In this document: piece after piece, positions 43,722 to 52,466 of the stretch
Position numbering within the stretch: position 1 is the first letter of the stretch
Layout: the number at the start of each line of letters is the position of its first letter
From: Streptomyces showdoensis
Lineage (GTDB): Bacteria > Actinomycetota > Actinomycetes > Streptomycetales > Streptomycetaceae
Length of the DNA: 64,000 nt
NCBI RefSeq assembly: GCF_039535475.1
Contig: NZ_BAAAXG010000026.1
Coordinates: forward strand, 3,281,501-3,345,500
Reading direction: 5' to 3'
Notes under the pieces: model-generated
The model's input: the letters and a program-made list of their open reading frames with translations, nothing else
Database searches by the model: none
Told to the model about the DNA's origin: nothing
Translations under genes and position numbers: made by a program

Positions 43722-44591
43722 TCAGCCGCGCTGGATGCCGGTGGTGTCCTGGAGGACGCCGCGGCGGCCGTCCTGTGTCTGCGCGACCAGGGCCTGGCCG
43801 CGCTGCTCGACCGCGAGGTACCAGGTGCCCGGCGCCAGCTCGGCGATGGGCGCCTGGGAGCCGTCCTCCGCGTACAGCGGACGGGCCACCGGGACGGCGA
43901 ACCAGAACGGGGCGAAGTCCGCGGCGGGCGCCGGAGCGGCGGACTGCTGCGGCTGGGGCTGCGGGGCCTGCGGCTGCGGGGCCTGGTGCTGCTGGGCCTG
44001 CGGCTGCGCGCCGAAGGGCTGGCCGGCACCGTGCGACGGGTCCGGCTGGCCGCCGTACGGCTGCGGCTGCTGCTGGGCGCCCGGGTAGCCGTAGCCGCCG
44101 GGGACGCCCTGCTGGCCCGGCTGCATGCCGTACGGCTGCGGGGTCTGCGGCTTCGGGGCGCCGAGGAGCGGGCCGCCGAGGGCCGGGACCAGCGGGGCCG
44201 CGACGGCCGCGCCGGCCAGCACGAGCGAGGCGATCAGGCCGAGGATGAGGCCCGCGCCGGCGTTCTCCGACTCGAAGACCCACATCAGCAGGGTCCAGGC
44301 GGACGCGATGCCGAACGCGGCACCGACCTGGCCGAACTCCAGACCGGCCACCTTGCGCGGCTGCGCCTGCGGCAGCGCGCGCGAGAGGACCACGAGCGCG
44401 GCGCCGGCGATGCCGAGGAAGAAGGAGCCCCAGCCGAGCGGGGACACCTCCCACGAGTTCGGCAGGTCGACCTTGTCGCAGATCGCGGCGCTGGCGTCAC
44501 ACCCGGAGATGCTGAGGAACGAGGCGATGAACAGCACCACCGCTGCGCCGATCAGCACGCCATCGCCTCGGGTGAGGGAGCGGATATTCAC
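43722..44591 (-). CDS. Four-helix membrane protein with Pro/Gln-rich tail (DUF5336-like)
   Basis: A 289-residue protein. Four membrane helices occupy residues about 12-130 (LIGAAVVLFIASFLSISGC, GSFFLGIAGAALVVLS, FGIASAWTLLMWVFE, AGLILGLIASLVLAGAAVAAPL). A long tail (about 140-225) is rich in Pro, Gln, Gly and Tyr (QQQPQPYGGQP), and the last 60 residues form a small beta-domain (PGTWYLAVEQRGQALVAQTQDGRRGVLQ). The GTG 44591 start has GAAGGA seven bases upstream. The family is common and uncharacterised. Confidence 0.82.
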   Translation of the reverse strand: MNIRSLTRGDGVLIGAAVVLFIASFLSISGCDASAAICDKVDLPNSWEVSPLGWGSFFLGIAGAALVVLSRALPQAQPRKVAGLEFGQVGAAFGIASAWTLLMWVFESENAGAGLILGLIASLVLAGAAVAAPLVPALGGPLLGAPKPQTPQPYGMQPGQQGVPGGYGYPGAQQQPQPYGGQPDPSHGAGQPFGAQPQAQQHQAPQPQAPQPQPQQSAAPAPAADFAPFWFAVPVARPLYAEDGSQAPIAELAPGTWYLAVEQRGQALVAQTQDGRRGVLQDTTGIQRG

Positions 44592-44648
44592 GTAAGAATC
44601 CTTCGTCGGGTCGTCTCGTCGGGGTGGCGCGGATCACGGGGGCGGCCC

Positions 44649-44672
44649 CATCGTACGGAGCATCGTACGGAG
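44649..44672 (+). repeat. 12-bp tandem repeat upstream of a membrane protein gene
   Basis: CATCGTACGGAG occurs twice head to tail, then a partial third copy (ATCTATCGTCCG). It lies 58 bases upstream of the GTG at 44591 and may be a regulatory array. Confidence 0.6.
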
Positions 44673-44706
44673 CGAATCTATCGTCCGTTCCCCGGGACGC
44701 CGGGCC

Positions 44707-45591
44707 CTACCCCTTGAGGTAGGCCCCGATGCCGTCGGCGATGCCCTGCGCGGCCTTCTGTCGCCACGCGGCCTCGGTCAGCAGCTTGGCATCCTTCGGA
44801 TCACGCATGTTGCCGCATTCGATGAAGACTTTGGGGACGGTCGAGAGGTTGAGGCCCCCCAGATCCTTCCGCACATCCAACCCGGTACCGGAACCGATGT
44901 AGTTGGCGGGGTGGGTGCCGGTCGCGCGCCCGAACCGCGCGACCAGCTTCTCGCCCAGGCTCCGGGAGGGCCCGACGATCTTCGTGGTGTCGGCGCCGCC
45001 CTCCTGCACCCGCGCGGGCAGGATCACGTGGAACCCCCGGTTCCCGACCGCGGAGCCGTCCGCGTGGACGGAGACGACGGCGTCGGCCTTCGCGGCGTTC
45101 CCGATCCGGGCCCGCTCGTCGATGCAGGGGCCGAAGGCGCGGTCGGCGTCGTGCACCAGGACGACCTTGGCGCCCTGCGCCGCGAGGAGGTCGCGCAGGC
45201 GGTGCGAGACGTCGAGGGTGAACGCGGCCTCGGTGTACCCCGCGTTCGTGGACGTGCCGGTGGTGTCGCACTCCTTGCGGTTCGTCCCGATGTTCACCTT
45301 CTTGTTGATTTCCGCGGTATGGCGGAAATTGCCGGGATTATGCCCGGGGTCGATCACGAGGGTCCGCCCGGCGAGCGGCAGCACCTTCCGCGGCGGCCCG
45401 GCCGGGATCGCCCCGCTGCCGGGGCCGGTGGCCTGGGCGTTCGCCTGGGCGCCCGACGGGGCGCCGGTCCGCTCGGCTCCGGCGGTACGGGGGGCCTGCG
45501 TCGCCGACTCGGCGGAGCCCCCGCAGCCCGCGAGGGCGGCGCAGGCGGTCAGGGCCAGGGGGAGGGCGAGGAGTTTCCGGTCGTACGGCAC
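44707..45591 (-). CDS. N-acetylmuramoyl-L-alanine amidase, lipoprotein
   Basis: A 294-residue Amidase_3 zinc enzyme that removes stem peptides from peptidoglycan. The lipobox ALAGC (Cys near residue 23) anchors it outside the cell. Metal and catalytic motifs are LVIDPGHNPGNF, TEAAFTLDVSHRLRDLL, VVSVHADGS and VFIECGNMRD with the closing Glu. Length and motif order are normal. The GTG start lies 112 bases from the divergent proline-rich membrane protein gene. Confidence 0.93.
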   Translation of the reverse strand: MPYDRKLLALPLALTACAALAGCGGSAESATQAPRTAGAERTGAPSGAQANAQATGPGSGAIPAGPPRKVLPLAGRTLVIDPGHNPGNFRHTAEINKKVNIGTNRKECDTTGTSTNAGYTEAAFTLDVSHRLRDLLAAQGAKVVLVHDADRAFGPCIDERARIGNAAKADAVVSVHADGSAVGNRGFHVILPARVQEGGADTTKIVGPSRSLGEKLVARFGRATGTHPANYIGSGTGLDVRKDLGGLNLSTVPKVFIECGNMRDPKDAKLLTEAAWRQKAAQGIADGIGAYLKG

Positions 45592-45703
45592 CCCGCGACT
45601 GTAGGCGTTCCGGCGCCGGATTGCCCGTATCGCTGGACGTGTGTGGGGAGAGGGTGAAGGGTATGTGGGGGGCACTGCAGCAGCGACCACAGAGGGGGAA
45701 CCT

Positions 45704-47482
45704 GTGGCGGGGGAAGACCGCAACAGCGCAGACGACGACCGGGGCCGGCAGCCGTCGCCCTGGGAATGGACGGGACCCGGGGCGCAGCAGCCGCCCGGCC
45801 CGCCGCAGCGGCCGGGAGCGGCGGCCGGACCGCCGGACCCCCGCGTCCAGCCCGGCCCGAACCCGTACGCGGACTCCGGCTTACCGCCGCAGCCGCAGCC
45901 GGGACCGTACGGGCAGCCGCCCGTGCCCCCCGACCAGCCGCCGGTGATGGTCGCGACGCCACCGCCGCCGCCCGGACCGCCGCCCGGCCCGCCCAACCCG
46001 GCACAGGCCGCCGCCGTCGCCCTCCTGAACCTCTCCTGCCTCGGCCTCGGCTACGTCCTGCTCAGGCACTGGAAGTCCGCGGCCCTCTGCTGGGCCGCCA
46101 CCGTCGCCCTGCTCGTCGTCGCCCTGCCGGCCGACCCGGACGGCATCCCCCTCGGCGTCCTCGTCGCGTACGGCGTCTTCCTCCTGGCCGTCGCCGCCGA
46201 CGGCTACCGGCGCGGACTGCGCGCCACCCCCGCCGCCCTGGAGCCCCCCGGCCGCCGCAAGCTGGTCCTGCCCGTCGCCCTCGCGCTCCTGCTCGTCGTC
46301 CCGGCGGGCGGCACGTTCGCCTACGGCGCGGCCCGCGACGAGGCGATCGAGCAGCAGCTCATGGACACCCTGACCGCCGCCGACGGGCTGGTGAAGCAGG
46401 CCGAGGGCCAGTCCTTCACCAGCGTCGAGGTGACCTACAACTCGGTCCTCGCGACCTACCAGAGGATCGGCACCGAGCACGCCGGCTCGCGCGCCGGGAA
46501 GCTGGTCCCCGCCCGGCTCGCCGCCTACTACACCTCGGTCTCCCTCCCGTACACGAAGAAGGACTACTGCGCGGCCGTCCCGGGCCTCAAGCACCTGCGC
46601 GCGCTGCCCGGCAAGGTCGACCGCGGACTGCTCGGCAGCCTGGTCGGCAAGGCCGACGAGCCGCTGGCCGAGTCCTGGTTCCAGTGCGGCACCACCACGA
46701 TCGGTTCGGCCGGCCAGGAGAAGACCTCGGGCGACTACCTCAACGACCTCACCAAGACCTTCCCGCAGTCCCCCTTCACGCCGAAGATCGAGCCCACCCT
46801 CCGCGAGGGCCTGCGCACCCGCGAGAAGGCCCTGGGCGTCGCCCCCTGCGACGGCCTCGCGGAGATCGGCCGCTTCCGGACCACGGTCGGCATGCTGCCG
46901 AGCGAGACCTACGCGAGCCTCGGCACGGACACCAAGCGGGTCATCCAGCGCGGCGAGTTCGGCTGCGGCCTCGACCGCTTCAAGAAGAAGGAGTTCAGCG
47001 AGGCGGCCACGGCGATGACCGACTACGCCAAGACCTACCCGGACAGCCCGCAGGCCGCCCAGGCGCGCAACATCGCCATCGCCGCCGAGATCGCCGAGGA
47101 GACCCCGGCGGCCGGCAACAAGGTGCCCTCGGGTGCCACGGTCGACGGCTCGGGCCAGGTCATGGTCATCAGCAACGACGGCCCTGGCGAGGTCGAACTC
47201 CTCTACACCGGCCCGGTCACCGGCCGCCTCACCATCCCGTCCTGCGCGAGCTGCAAGAGCTACCCGACCCTCCTGCTGCCCGTCGGGGAGAAGGTCAAGC
47301 CCTGCTCCGGCCCCTCCTCCAAGTACCCGAAGCGGACCCTGACACTGCCCCCGGGCAGCTACCAGATGCTCCAGAAGCGGGAGGGCACCGGCACCTCGGC
47401 CGGCATGAAGAAGCCGAGCAACGCCAAGATCGAGTCGGGCTACAGCTACACCAACTGCCTCTATGTGACCTCAGGGTTCTGA
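45704..47482 (+). CDS. Large membrane protein with proline-rich head and outer repeat domain
   Basis: A 592-residue protein. Residues about 1-95 are Pro/Gly-rich and intracellular. Two or three membrane helices (about 100-175) and a second cluster (188-210) follow. The outer part (about 215-590) has helical repeats with paired Cys (YCAAVPGLKHLRALPG, WFQCGTTT, CDGLAEIGRF, FGCGLDRFKKKEF, KTYPDSPQAAQA), reminiscent of TPR repeats, and ends in a small Cys-rich beta-domain. GTG 45704 is chosen from AGGGGGAA upstream. The function is unknown. Confidence 0.83.
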   Translation: MAGEDRNSADDDRGRQPSPWEWTGPGAQQPPGPPQRPGAAAGPPDPRVQPGPNPYADSGLPPQPQPGPYGQPPVPPDQPPVMVATPPPPPGPPPGPPNPAQAAAVALLNLSCLGLGYVLLRHWKSAALCWAATVALLVVALPADPDGIPLGVLVAYGVFLLAVAADGYRRGLRATPAALEPPGRRKLVLPVALALLLVVPAGGTFAYGAARDEAIEQQLMDTLTAADGLVKQAEGQSFTSVEVTYNSVLATYQRIGTEHAGSRAGKLVPARLAAYYTSVSLPYTKKDYCAAVPGLKHLRALPGKVDRGLLGSLVGKADEPLAESWFQCGTTTIGSAGQEKTSGDYLNDLTKTFPQSPFTPKIEPTLREGLRTREKALGVAPCDGLAEIGRFRTTVGMLPSETYASLGTDTKRVIQRGEFGCGLDRFKKKEFSEAATAMTDYAKTYPDSPQAAQARNIAIAAEIAEETPAAGNKVPSGATVDGSGQVMVISNDGPGEVELLYTGPVTGRLTIPSCASCKSYPTLLLPVGEKVKPCSGPSSKYPKRTLTLPPGSYQMLQKREGTGTSAGMKKPSNAKIESGYSYTNCLYVTSGF

Positions 47483-47513
47483 AACTCCCGGAAAGGTCAC
47501 CGAGCGTGTCCAC

Positions 47514-47543
47514 GGCCGGGCCCTGCGTTTGCGGGGCCCGGCC
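47514..47543 (+). terminator. Hairpin after the large membrane protein gene
   Basis: GGCCGGGCCC and GGGCCCGGCC form a perfect 10-bp stem around a ten-base loop, 32 bases past the stop at 47482. Confidence 0.85.
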
Positions 47544-47631
47544 CACGCGCGGATAGTGAGGACCGAGGGGTGTCGTGGCCCCCTCCTCTTCCTCCTCCTG
47601 CACCGCTCCTGCGCTAGAGAGGAGCGTTCCC

Positions 47632-48225
47632 ATGCGTATGCGCAAGGACACGCGGTCGCGTCGCCTCGTGACGACGTCGACGATTCTGATGGCGGGGGGC
47701 GTCATGCTCCTCCCCGTCCCCGCGGTCGCCCACCCCGCGGCGGACACCGGCTCCTCGACCTCCGCCGAGGCGCGGATCTCGGGCGCCTCGTTCCAGGTCC
47801 GGAACCTCCAGACCGGCAAGTGCATGACGCTCGCCGGCGGCGAGTCCACCGACAACAACGTCGAACTCGTCCAGTTCGACTGCGACACCCACCCCTCGCG
47901 CCGCTGGCGGGTCACCAACTGGAACGGCGAGTCCTACCAGCTCGTCAACCGGCAGACCGGCAAGTGCGCCACGGTCGCGGGCGGCAGCGGCGGCAACAAC
48001 AAGCCGCTCGTCCAGTTCGACTGCGACGACCACCCCTCGCGCCGCTGGCGGGTGGCCAACTGGAACGGCAACTCCTACCAGCTCGTCAACGTCCGGACGG
48101 GCCTGTGCGCGACGGTCGCGGGCGGCCGGTCGACCGACAACAACGTGGGGCTCGTCCAGTTCAGCTGCGACAACGACGCCTCGCGCCGCTGGGTCATGAG
48201 GATGGCCGGGAACGTGGGCGGGTAG
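47632..48225 (+). CDS. Secreted ricin-type lectin domain protein
   Basis: A 197-residue exported protein. After a signal peptide (STILMAGGVMLLPVPAVA, cleavage near residue 35) come three ricin B repeats of about 45 residues, each with CxT(V/L)AGG, a QFDCD or QFSCD turn and RRWR (QxW-like). Repeats two and three are close at the DNA level. There is no catalytic domain, so the protein is a free carbohydrate-binding module. Its 3' end overlaps the convergent membrane protein gene by 32 bases. Confidence 0.92.
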   Translation: MRMRKDTRSRRLVTTSTILMAGGVMLLPVPAVAHPAADTGSSTSAEARISGASFQVRNLQTGKCMTLAGGESTDNNVELVQFDCDTHPSRRWRVTNWNGESYQLVNRQTGKCATVAGGSGGNNKPLVQFDCDDHPSRRWRVANWNGNSYQLVNVRTGLCATVAGGRSTDNNVGLVQFSCDNDASRRWVMRMAGNVGG

Positions 48226-49093
48226 CCTCCGGGTCCTCCTGCCGGCGCTGGCCGGGGAGGGGCACCTTCGGGCGCCGACGCTCGGGGCCGCGGCGGTGCG
48301 ACCGGGCCACGGTGAACAGTGACGCGGCGTACCAGACCATGACCCCGACGCCCCACCCTCCGAAGGCGTCCCAGGCGAGGCCGACGCTGGGCACCAGCAG
48401 GCACAGGTAGGCGAGCCGGAGCCGCCATCGATGGAAGGTCAGAGACGGGACGTCCAAGCGGATGCTGTATTCGCTGATGATGATCCAGTCGTCGATGAAG
48501 AACGCGAACACGTAGGCAAGCGTCGTCATCCAGAGGCCGTCGAGCCCGTGCCCCCTGAGCAGCCACATGATGGTGAGGGCGGCGAGGAAGACGCCGCCCT
48601 GGGCGTTGGTGATGAGGAGCTGGCGCAGCTTCTTCCAGAGCTCCGCCGTGCTGCCGTCGTGTCCGAAGAGCGTGCGCAGGAAGCTGATGTGCCGCATCAG
48701 CACGGTCACGCCGACGGCCATGGTGGTGAGCTGGAGGATCAGCGATCCGTTCGACAGGCGTTCGGCGAGGCTGTTCAGCGTGGCCTGGCGATCGGTGAAG
48801 ATCATGGGCAGCCAGTGCCCGATGGTGCCGGCCGGACCGCTGAGCGCCATCACGCAGCAGGCGACCGCCAGCGCCAGGTTGGTGGCTCCCTGGCCGAAGC
48901 TGGTGCTGAGCCTTCTCGACTGCTCGGAGAAGTGGTCACGGATCCTGCGTGGACCGTCGACGGGCAGCTGACCGGACATCTCCCGGGCCTCCGCCCGGGT
49001 CCCGCCCGCGGCCGCCACGAGGCACGCCACCACGTACGTGACGCCGCCCGCCCACAGTGCCGAGTGAATGACCGGGTCGTCGAGTAACTGCAC
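48194..49093 (-). CDS. Multi-helix membrane protein, TTA codon near start
   Basis: A 299-residue protein with about eight membrane helices and a basic tail (RRGPERRRPKVPLPGQRRQ). I recognise no family. GTG 49093 is preferred because AGAGG is seven bases upstream; a longer frame from 49114 lacks a site. Codon 3 is TTA (49085-49087), so translation should need the bldA leucine tRNA, which in Streptomyces is abundant only late in growth. Strong helices include LALAVACCVMALSG and MWLLRGHGLDGLWMTTLAYVFAFF. Confidence 0.82.
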   Translation of the reverse strand: MQLLDDPVIHSALWAGGVTYVVACLVAAAGGTRAEAREMSGQLPVDGPRRIRDHFSEQSRRLSTSFGQGATNLALAVACCVMALSGPAGTIGHWLPMIFTDRQATLNSLAERLSNGSLILQLTTMAVGVTVLMRHISFLRTLFGHDGSTAELWKKLRQLLITNAQGGVFLAALTIMWLLRGHGLDGLWMTTLAYVFAFFIDDWIIISEYSIRLDVPSLTFHRWRLRLAYLCLLVPSVGLAWDAFGGWGVGVMVWYAASLFTVARSHRRGPERRRPKVPLPGQRRQEDPEATRPRSRPSS

Positions 49094-49211
49094 CTGGGGA
49101 CCTCTTACGCGCACGGGGCCACTGTGATGGCCGGTCGACCGAGGGCCGCCATCCTCGCAGCGGAAGAGGCCGCGCGAAGGCGTTTTCGGCGCATTCGCCC
49201 GTACGGGAATC

Positions 49212-49231
49212 GGGGGCGGTTTCCGGCCCCC
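49212..49231 (-). terminator. Weak hairpin after the methyltransferase gene
   Basis: GGGGGCGG and CCGGCCCCC pair with one bulge around a TTT loop, 16 bases past the stop at 49247. Confidence 0.45.
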
Positions 49232-49246
49232 TCCGGCCCCGCCGCG

Positions 49247-49885
49247 TCAGCCCCGCCGGCGCAGCACCCGCAGCGAGTCGGTGACCGAGATCTCCTCGAA
49301 CTCGCCCGACTCGATCGCCCGCAGATAGATCCGGTACGGCGCCTGGCCGCCGTCCTCCGGGTTCGGGAACACGTCGTGGATGACGAGGATGCCGCCGGGC
49401 GCGACCTTCGGGGCCCAGCCCTCGTAGTCGTTGGTCGCGTGCTCGTCCGTGTGCCCGCCGTCCACGAAGACGAAGCCGAGCTGCCCCGCCCACACCTTCG
49501 CCACCTGCGGCGAGCGCCCGACCACCGCGATCACGTACTCCTCCAGACCCGCCTTGTGCAGCGTCCGGCGGAAGGTCGGCAGCGTGTCCATCGCGCCGAC
49601 CTCGGGGTCCACCACGCTCGGGTCGTGGTACTCCCAGCCCGGCTGCTGCTCCTCGCTGCCCCGGTGGTGGTCCACGGTCACCGCGACCGTCCCGGCCGCC
49701 CGCGCGACGTCCGCGAGCAGGATCGTCGAGCGCCCGCAGTACGTGCCGACCTCCAGCAGCGGCAGCCCCAGCTCCGCCGCCTCGGCAGCCGCCGCGTACA
49801 GCGCGAGCCCTTCCTTGACCGGCATGAAGCCCTTCGCGGCCTCGAAGGCGGCGAGGATCTCGGGGGTGGGCTCGGTGGCGACCAT
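49247..49885 (-). CDS. Class I SAM-dependent methyltransferase (Methyltransf_24 type)
   Basis: A 212-residue methyltransferase. The SAM motif is PLLEVGTYCGRSTILLADVA (residues about 42-61), followed by VAVTVDHHRGSEE, VGRSPQVA and LGFVFVDGGHTDEHATNDYEGW, which contains the likely metal ligands. VIHDVFPNPEDGG is the last conserved block. GGAGG lies eight bases before ATG 49885. It is next to regulatory genes but has no biosynthetic neighbour that names its substrate. Confidence 0.9.
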   Translation of the reverse strand: MVATEPTPEILAAFEAAKGFMPVKEGLALYAAAAEAAELGLPLLEVGTYCGRSTILLADVARAAGTVAVTVDHHRGSEEQQPGWEYHDPSVVDPEVGAMDTLPTFRRTLHKAGLEEYVIAVVGRSPQVAKVWAGQLGFVFVDGGHTDEHATNDYEGWAPKVAPGGILVIHDVFPNPEDGGQAPYRIYLRAIESGEFEEISVTDSLRVLRRRG

Positions 49886-49935
49886 GGTCGGCTCCTCCTA
49901 CTGGCGGGTACGCGCTTACGGGCGCCCATGCTGCC

Positions 49936-50343
49936 CTACCCGTCGCACTCGAACCACACCGTCTTCCCGTCGCCTCCTTCCCGCACCCCCCACCGGTCCG
50001 TCACGGCCTCCACCAGTGCCAGCCCGCGCCCGCCCTCGTCCAGCGGGCCCGCCGCCTTCGCCACGAGCGGCCCCGGCACCCGGTCGGACACCTCCACCCT
50101 CAGCCCGTACGGCTCGCGCAGGATCAGCACCGTGCACCGGCGCCCCGGCACGTGCCGGACCACGTTCGCGACGAGCTCGGTGAGCGCGAGCCCGGCGGCG
50201 TCGGCCAGCCGGTCGAGCCCCCACCGCGCGAGGAACATGCGGAGGATGCGGCGCATGTGACCGGCGGAGTGCTCACCCACGGTGAAGCCCATCCGGTAGC
50301 TCGCTTCAAGTTCCGCAGGGTAGAGGTCTGTTGCCTGATTCAT
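49936..50343 (-). CDS. HATPase_c anti-sigma-type ATP-binding protein
   Basis: A 135-residue GHKL ATP-binding protein of the anti-sigma/RsbW-like class. N box LALTELVANVVRHVPGR and G box DEGGRGLALVEAVTDRWG are present; it has no phosphorylatable His, so it probably binds or phosphorylates a partner. It is divergent from the helix-turn-helix gene at 50428, the usual partner in such actinomycete loci (ATPase, XRE-DUF5753, DUF397). GGAGG is one base from ATG 50343, unusually close. A start at ATG 50364 is possible. Confidence 0.9.
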   Translation of the reverse strand: MNQATDLYPAELEASYRMGFTVGEHSAGHMRRILRMFLARWGLDRLADAAGLALTELVANVVRHVPGRRCTVLILREPYGLRVEVSDRVPGPLVAKAAGPLDEGGRGLALVEAVTDRWGVREGGDGKTVWFECDG

Positions 50344-50427
50344 GCCTCCAGGTTGGAGCGGCATCGCTACGCTCGGCTACGGACTGGATTCAACGCCTGA
50401 GAGCGTGAGTTTGGGGGTGACCTCGCC

Positions 50428-51267
50428 GTGGCCAACATCCGTAACCTCGATCCCAGCGCCTCGCCGCTGGACTACTACGGCTCGGAATTACGCCGGTTGA
50501 GGGAGGAGGCGAAGCTCAGCCAGGACCAGCTGGGCGACATCCTCTTCTGCACGGGCTCGCTCGTCGGTCAGATCGAGACCGCGAAGAAGCTGCCGACGAG
50601 ACAGTTCTCGGAGCGGCTGGACGCGGCGCTGATGACGGGCGGTCTGTTCACGCGCCTGATCGGCCTGGTCCTGAAGAGCCAGCTGCCGAACTGGTTCCAG
50701 CCGTACGCGGAGATGGAAGCGAAGGCGACGTACATCTCGACGTACCAGTCCCAACTGGTCTACGGGTTGCTTCAGACCCCGGCCTACGCCCGGGCGGTTC
50801 TGGGCGCGAGGACGGAAGCGGACGTCGAGGGCAAGGTCGCGGCCCGAATGGAACGCCAGCGCATCCTGGACCGCGAGACGCCTCCCCTGCTGTGGGTGGT
50901 GCTGTCCGAGGCGGTGCTGCGGCAGGAGATCGGCGGGCGCGAGGTCATGCGGGAGCAACTCGCTCACCTGCTGGCCATGCAGGAGCGGGAGTGGGTGAAG
51001 ATCCAGATCCTGCCGTTCAAGGCGGGTGCGCATGCGGGACTGCCGGGCTCGTTCACCCTCTTGCGCTTCGATGACGACCCCGATCTGGTCTACACCGAGG
51101 ACTTCGTTCGCGGGCACATGACCGCCGATGCGGCCGCCTTCAGGGAAGGGTCCCTCCGTTACGATCACTTGAGGGCTGCTGCCCTCTCGGTGGAGGAATC
51201 GGCCGCACTGATCGCCCGTGTGATGGAGGAACAGTATGGGGACCAACCTGAACCTGACGGGCGCTGA
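50428..51267 (+). CDS. XRE-family regulator with DUF5753 (Scr1-like), TTA codon
   Basis: A 279-residue regulator. The N-terminal HTH (SELRRLREEAKLSQDQLGDILFCTGSLVGQIETAKKLPTRQFSERLD, seen at residues about 18-62) is followed by the DUF5753 domain (FQPYAEMEAKATYISTYQSQLVYGLLQTPAYARAVLGA, VVLSEAVLRQEIGG). Codon 21 is TTA (50488-50490), which makes it a likely bldA target. It stands in an ATPase/XRE/DUF397 locus, a set often repeated in Streptomyces and linked with differentiation (whiJ, abaA type). The DUF397 gene overlaps its end by 32 bases. Confidence 0.93.
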   Translation: MANIRNLDPSASPLDYYGSELRRLREEAKLSQDQLGDILFCTGSLVGQIETAKKLPTRQFSERLDAALMTGGLFTRLIGLVLKSQLPNWFQPYAEMEAKATYISTYQSQLVYGLLQTPAYARAVLGARTEADVEGKVAARMERQRILDRETPPLLWVVLSEAVLRQEIGGREVMREQLAHLLAMQEREWVKIQILPFKAGAHAGLPGSFTLLRFDDDPDLVYTEDFVRGHMTADAAAFREGSLRYDHLRAAALSVEESAALIARVMEEQYGDQPEPDGR

Positions 51268-51518
51268 ATGGCGTAAGTCCTCCTACAGCGGTGACACCGG
51301 GGGAGAGTGCGTCGAGTGCGCCCCCCCTCGGCCCCGCCGCCTGGCGCAAGGCCTCCTACAGCTCCGACACCGGCGGCGAATGCATCGAGGTCGCCGACCT
51401 CACCGCCCACGTCGCCGTCCGGGACTCCAAGAACCCCGCCGGCCCCGTCTTCCTGGCCGCCCCGGCCGCGTTCGCGGCCTTCGTGACGGCCGCCGCCGAG
51501 GGTCGCTTCGGGCGCTGA
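51236..51518 (+). pseudogene. Duplicated DUF397 gene with a frameshift at a C7 run
   Basis: Starting at ATG 51236 (GGAGGA five bases upstream) the first frame gives GAEWRKSSYSGDTGGECVE, the DUF397 head. At 51321-51327 a run of seven C shifts the frame; the next frame has a second DUF397 copy (AAWRKASYSSDTGGECIEVA, VAVRDSKNPAGPVFLAAPAAFAAFV) that ends at 51518. With six C, a single 93-residue protein with two DUF397 heads would result. It is either a sequencing error, a natural frameshift or a slippage-controlled gene. Confidence 0.75.
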
Positions 51519-51524
51519 CCGGTC

Positions 51525-51938
51525 ATGGACCGCTTGGGCATGGTGATCCTCGCCCTGGCGCTGCTGACCTGGGCGGGGATCGCCGTCGTGGGGTGGGCCC
51601 GGCGGGGTGGGCGGGGCCGGAGGGTCCGTACCGCGCCCTCGCCCGCCAAGCCGGCCGCCTGGGTCGCCGTACTCGCGCTGGTCGCGGGCGCGGCCGTGCA
51701 CGCGTACGGGCTGTCGTACCTGCCGTATCTCTTCCCCGAGGACGCGTGTTGGTTCAACGCCGGGATCAAGGTCTCGCCGGACTCCTCGGGGATGCTGCCG
51801 GTGAGCCTGGTGTGCGCGGGCGAGGAGGTCGTCCCGGGCTGGCTGAACCCGACGCTGCTCGCCCTCGCGGTGACGGCGGTCGTGGCGGCGGGCGCCGCCG
51901 TGGTGCTACGCGTCCGCGCCCGCGAGCACGGCGCGTAG
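51525..51938 (+). CDS. Three-helix membrane protein, unknown function
   Basis: A 137-residue protein with three membrane segments (residues about 7-24, 44-63 and 112-130) and one outer loop between the second and third with two Cys (PEDACWFNAGIKV, VSLVCAGEE) that may pair. ATG 51525 is seven bases after the DUF397 stop, so it may be co-transcribed with it. The end overlaps the convergent DUF4259 gene by 33 bases. I recognise no family. Confidence 0.8.
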   Translation: MDRLGMVILALALLTWAGIAVVGWARRGGRGRRVRTAPSPAKPAAWVAVLALVAGAAVHAYGLSYLPYLFPEDACWFNAGIKVSPDSSGMLPVSLVCAGEEVVPGWLNPTLLALAVTAVVAAGAAVVLRVRAREHGA

Positions 51939-52325
51939 CCGCAGGACGCCCGCCTTCCACTCCTCGCTCTCGGACGACTCCTCCCAGAGCTCCAGGAGTT
52001 CGGAGTCGGGGCCGAGCACGCGGTCGAGGGCGGCGACGGCGAGCGGGCGGAGGGTGGCAGGGAGGACCGGTATGGCGTCCTTCGGGGCGTACGAGGTGGT
52101 GACGGGCTCGCCGCCGGGGCACTGCGCGGCGAGGAGGGCAGCGGAGGCCACGGCCTTGACGGAGTAGTACGAATCCAGGAACGCGTCCTCGCCGGTCTCG
52201 GCGACGTCGCGGAAGGCGGCGAGGAACACCGCCGCCTTGTCGTCGGCGCCGGCGGCCTGGTCGATCTGGTAGGAGAAGTCGGCGGCGGAGTCGTTGTCGA
52301 AGGGGCCGATGTCCCAGGTGCCCAT
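51906..52325 (-). CDS. DUF4259 domain protein
   Basis: A 139-residue protein starting MGTWDIGPFDNDSAADFSYQ, the signature start of DUF4259, and containing ALLAAQCPGG and LPATLRPLAVAALDRVLGPDSELLELW. The family is widespread in bacteria and often lies by toxin-antitoxin or polymorphic toxin genes, possibly as an immunity protein; no toxin is seen here. The upstream DNA has GAGCGAGT tandem units (52332-52353) and no clear ribosome binding site. Confidence 0.9.
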   Translation of the reverse strand: MGTWDIGPFDNDSAADFSYQIDQAAGADDKAAVFLAAFRDVAETGEDAFLDSYYSVKAVASAALLAAQCPGGEPVTTSYAPKDAIPVLPATLRPLAVAALDRVLGPDSELLELWEESSESEEWKAGVLRLRAVLAGADA

Positions 52326-52466
52326 GGTCAGCTCGCTCACTCGCTCACTCGCTCGGTGCCGGGCCGGTGGTGCCCGACTGCTGTTCCTCATGCTGGCACC
52401 CGCCACTGACAACGCCGCGGCTTCGGCCGGAGCGGTCGGTTCGCGGTGCGGCCCCCGCGCGCGGGA

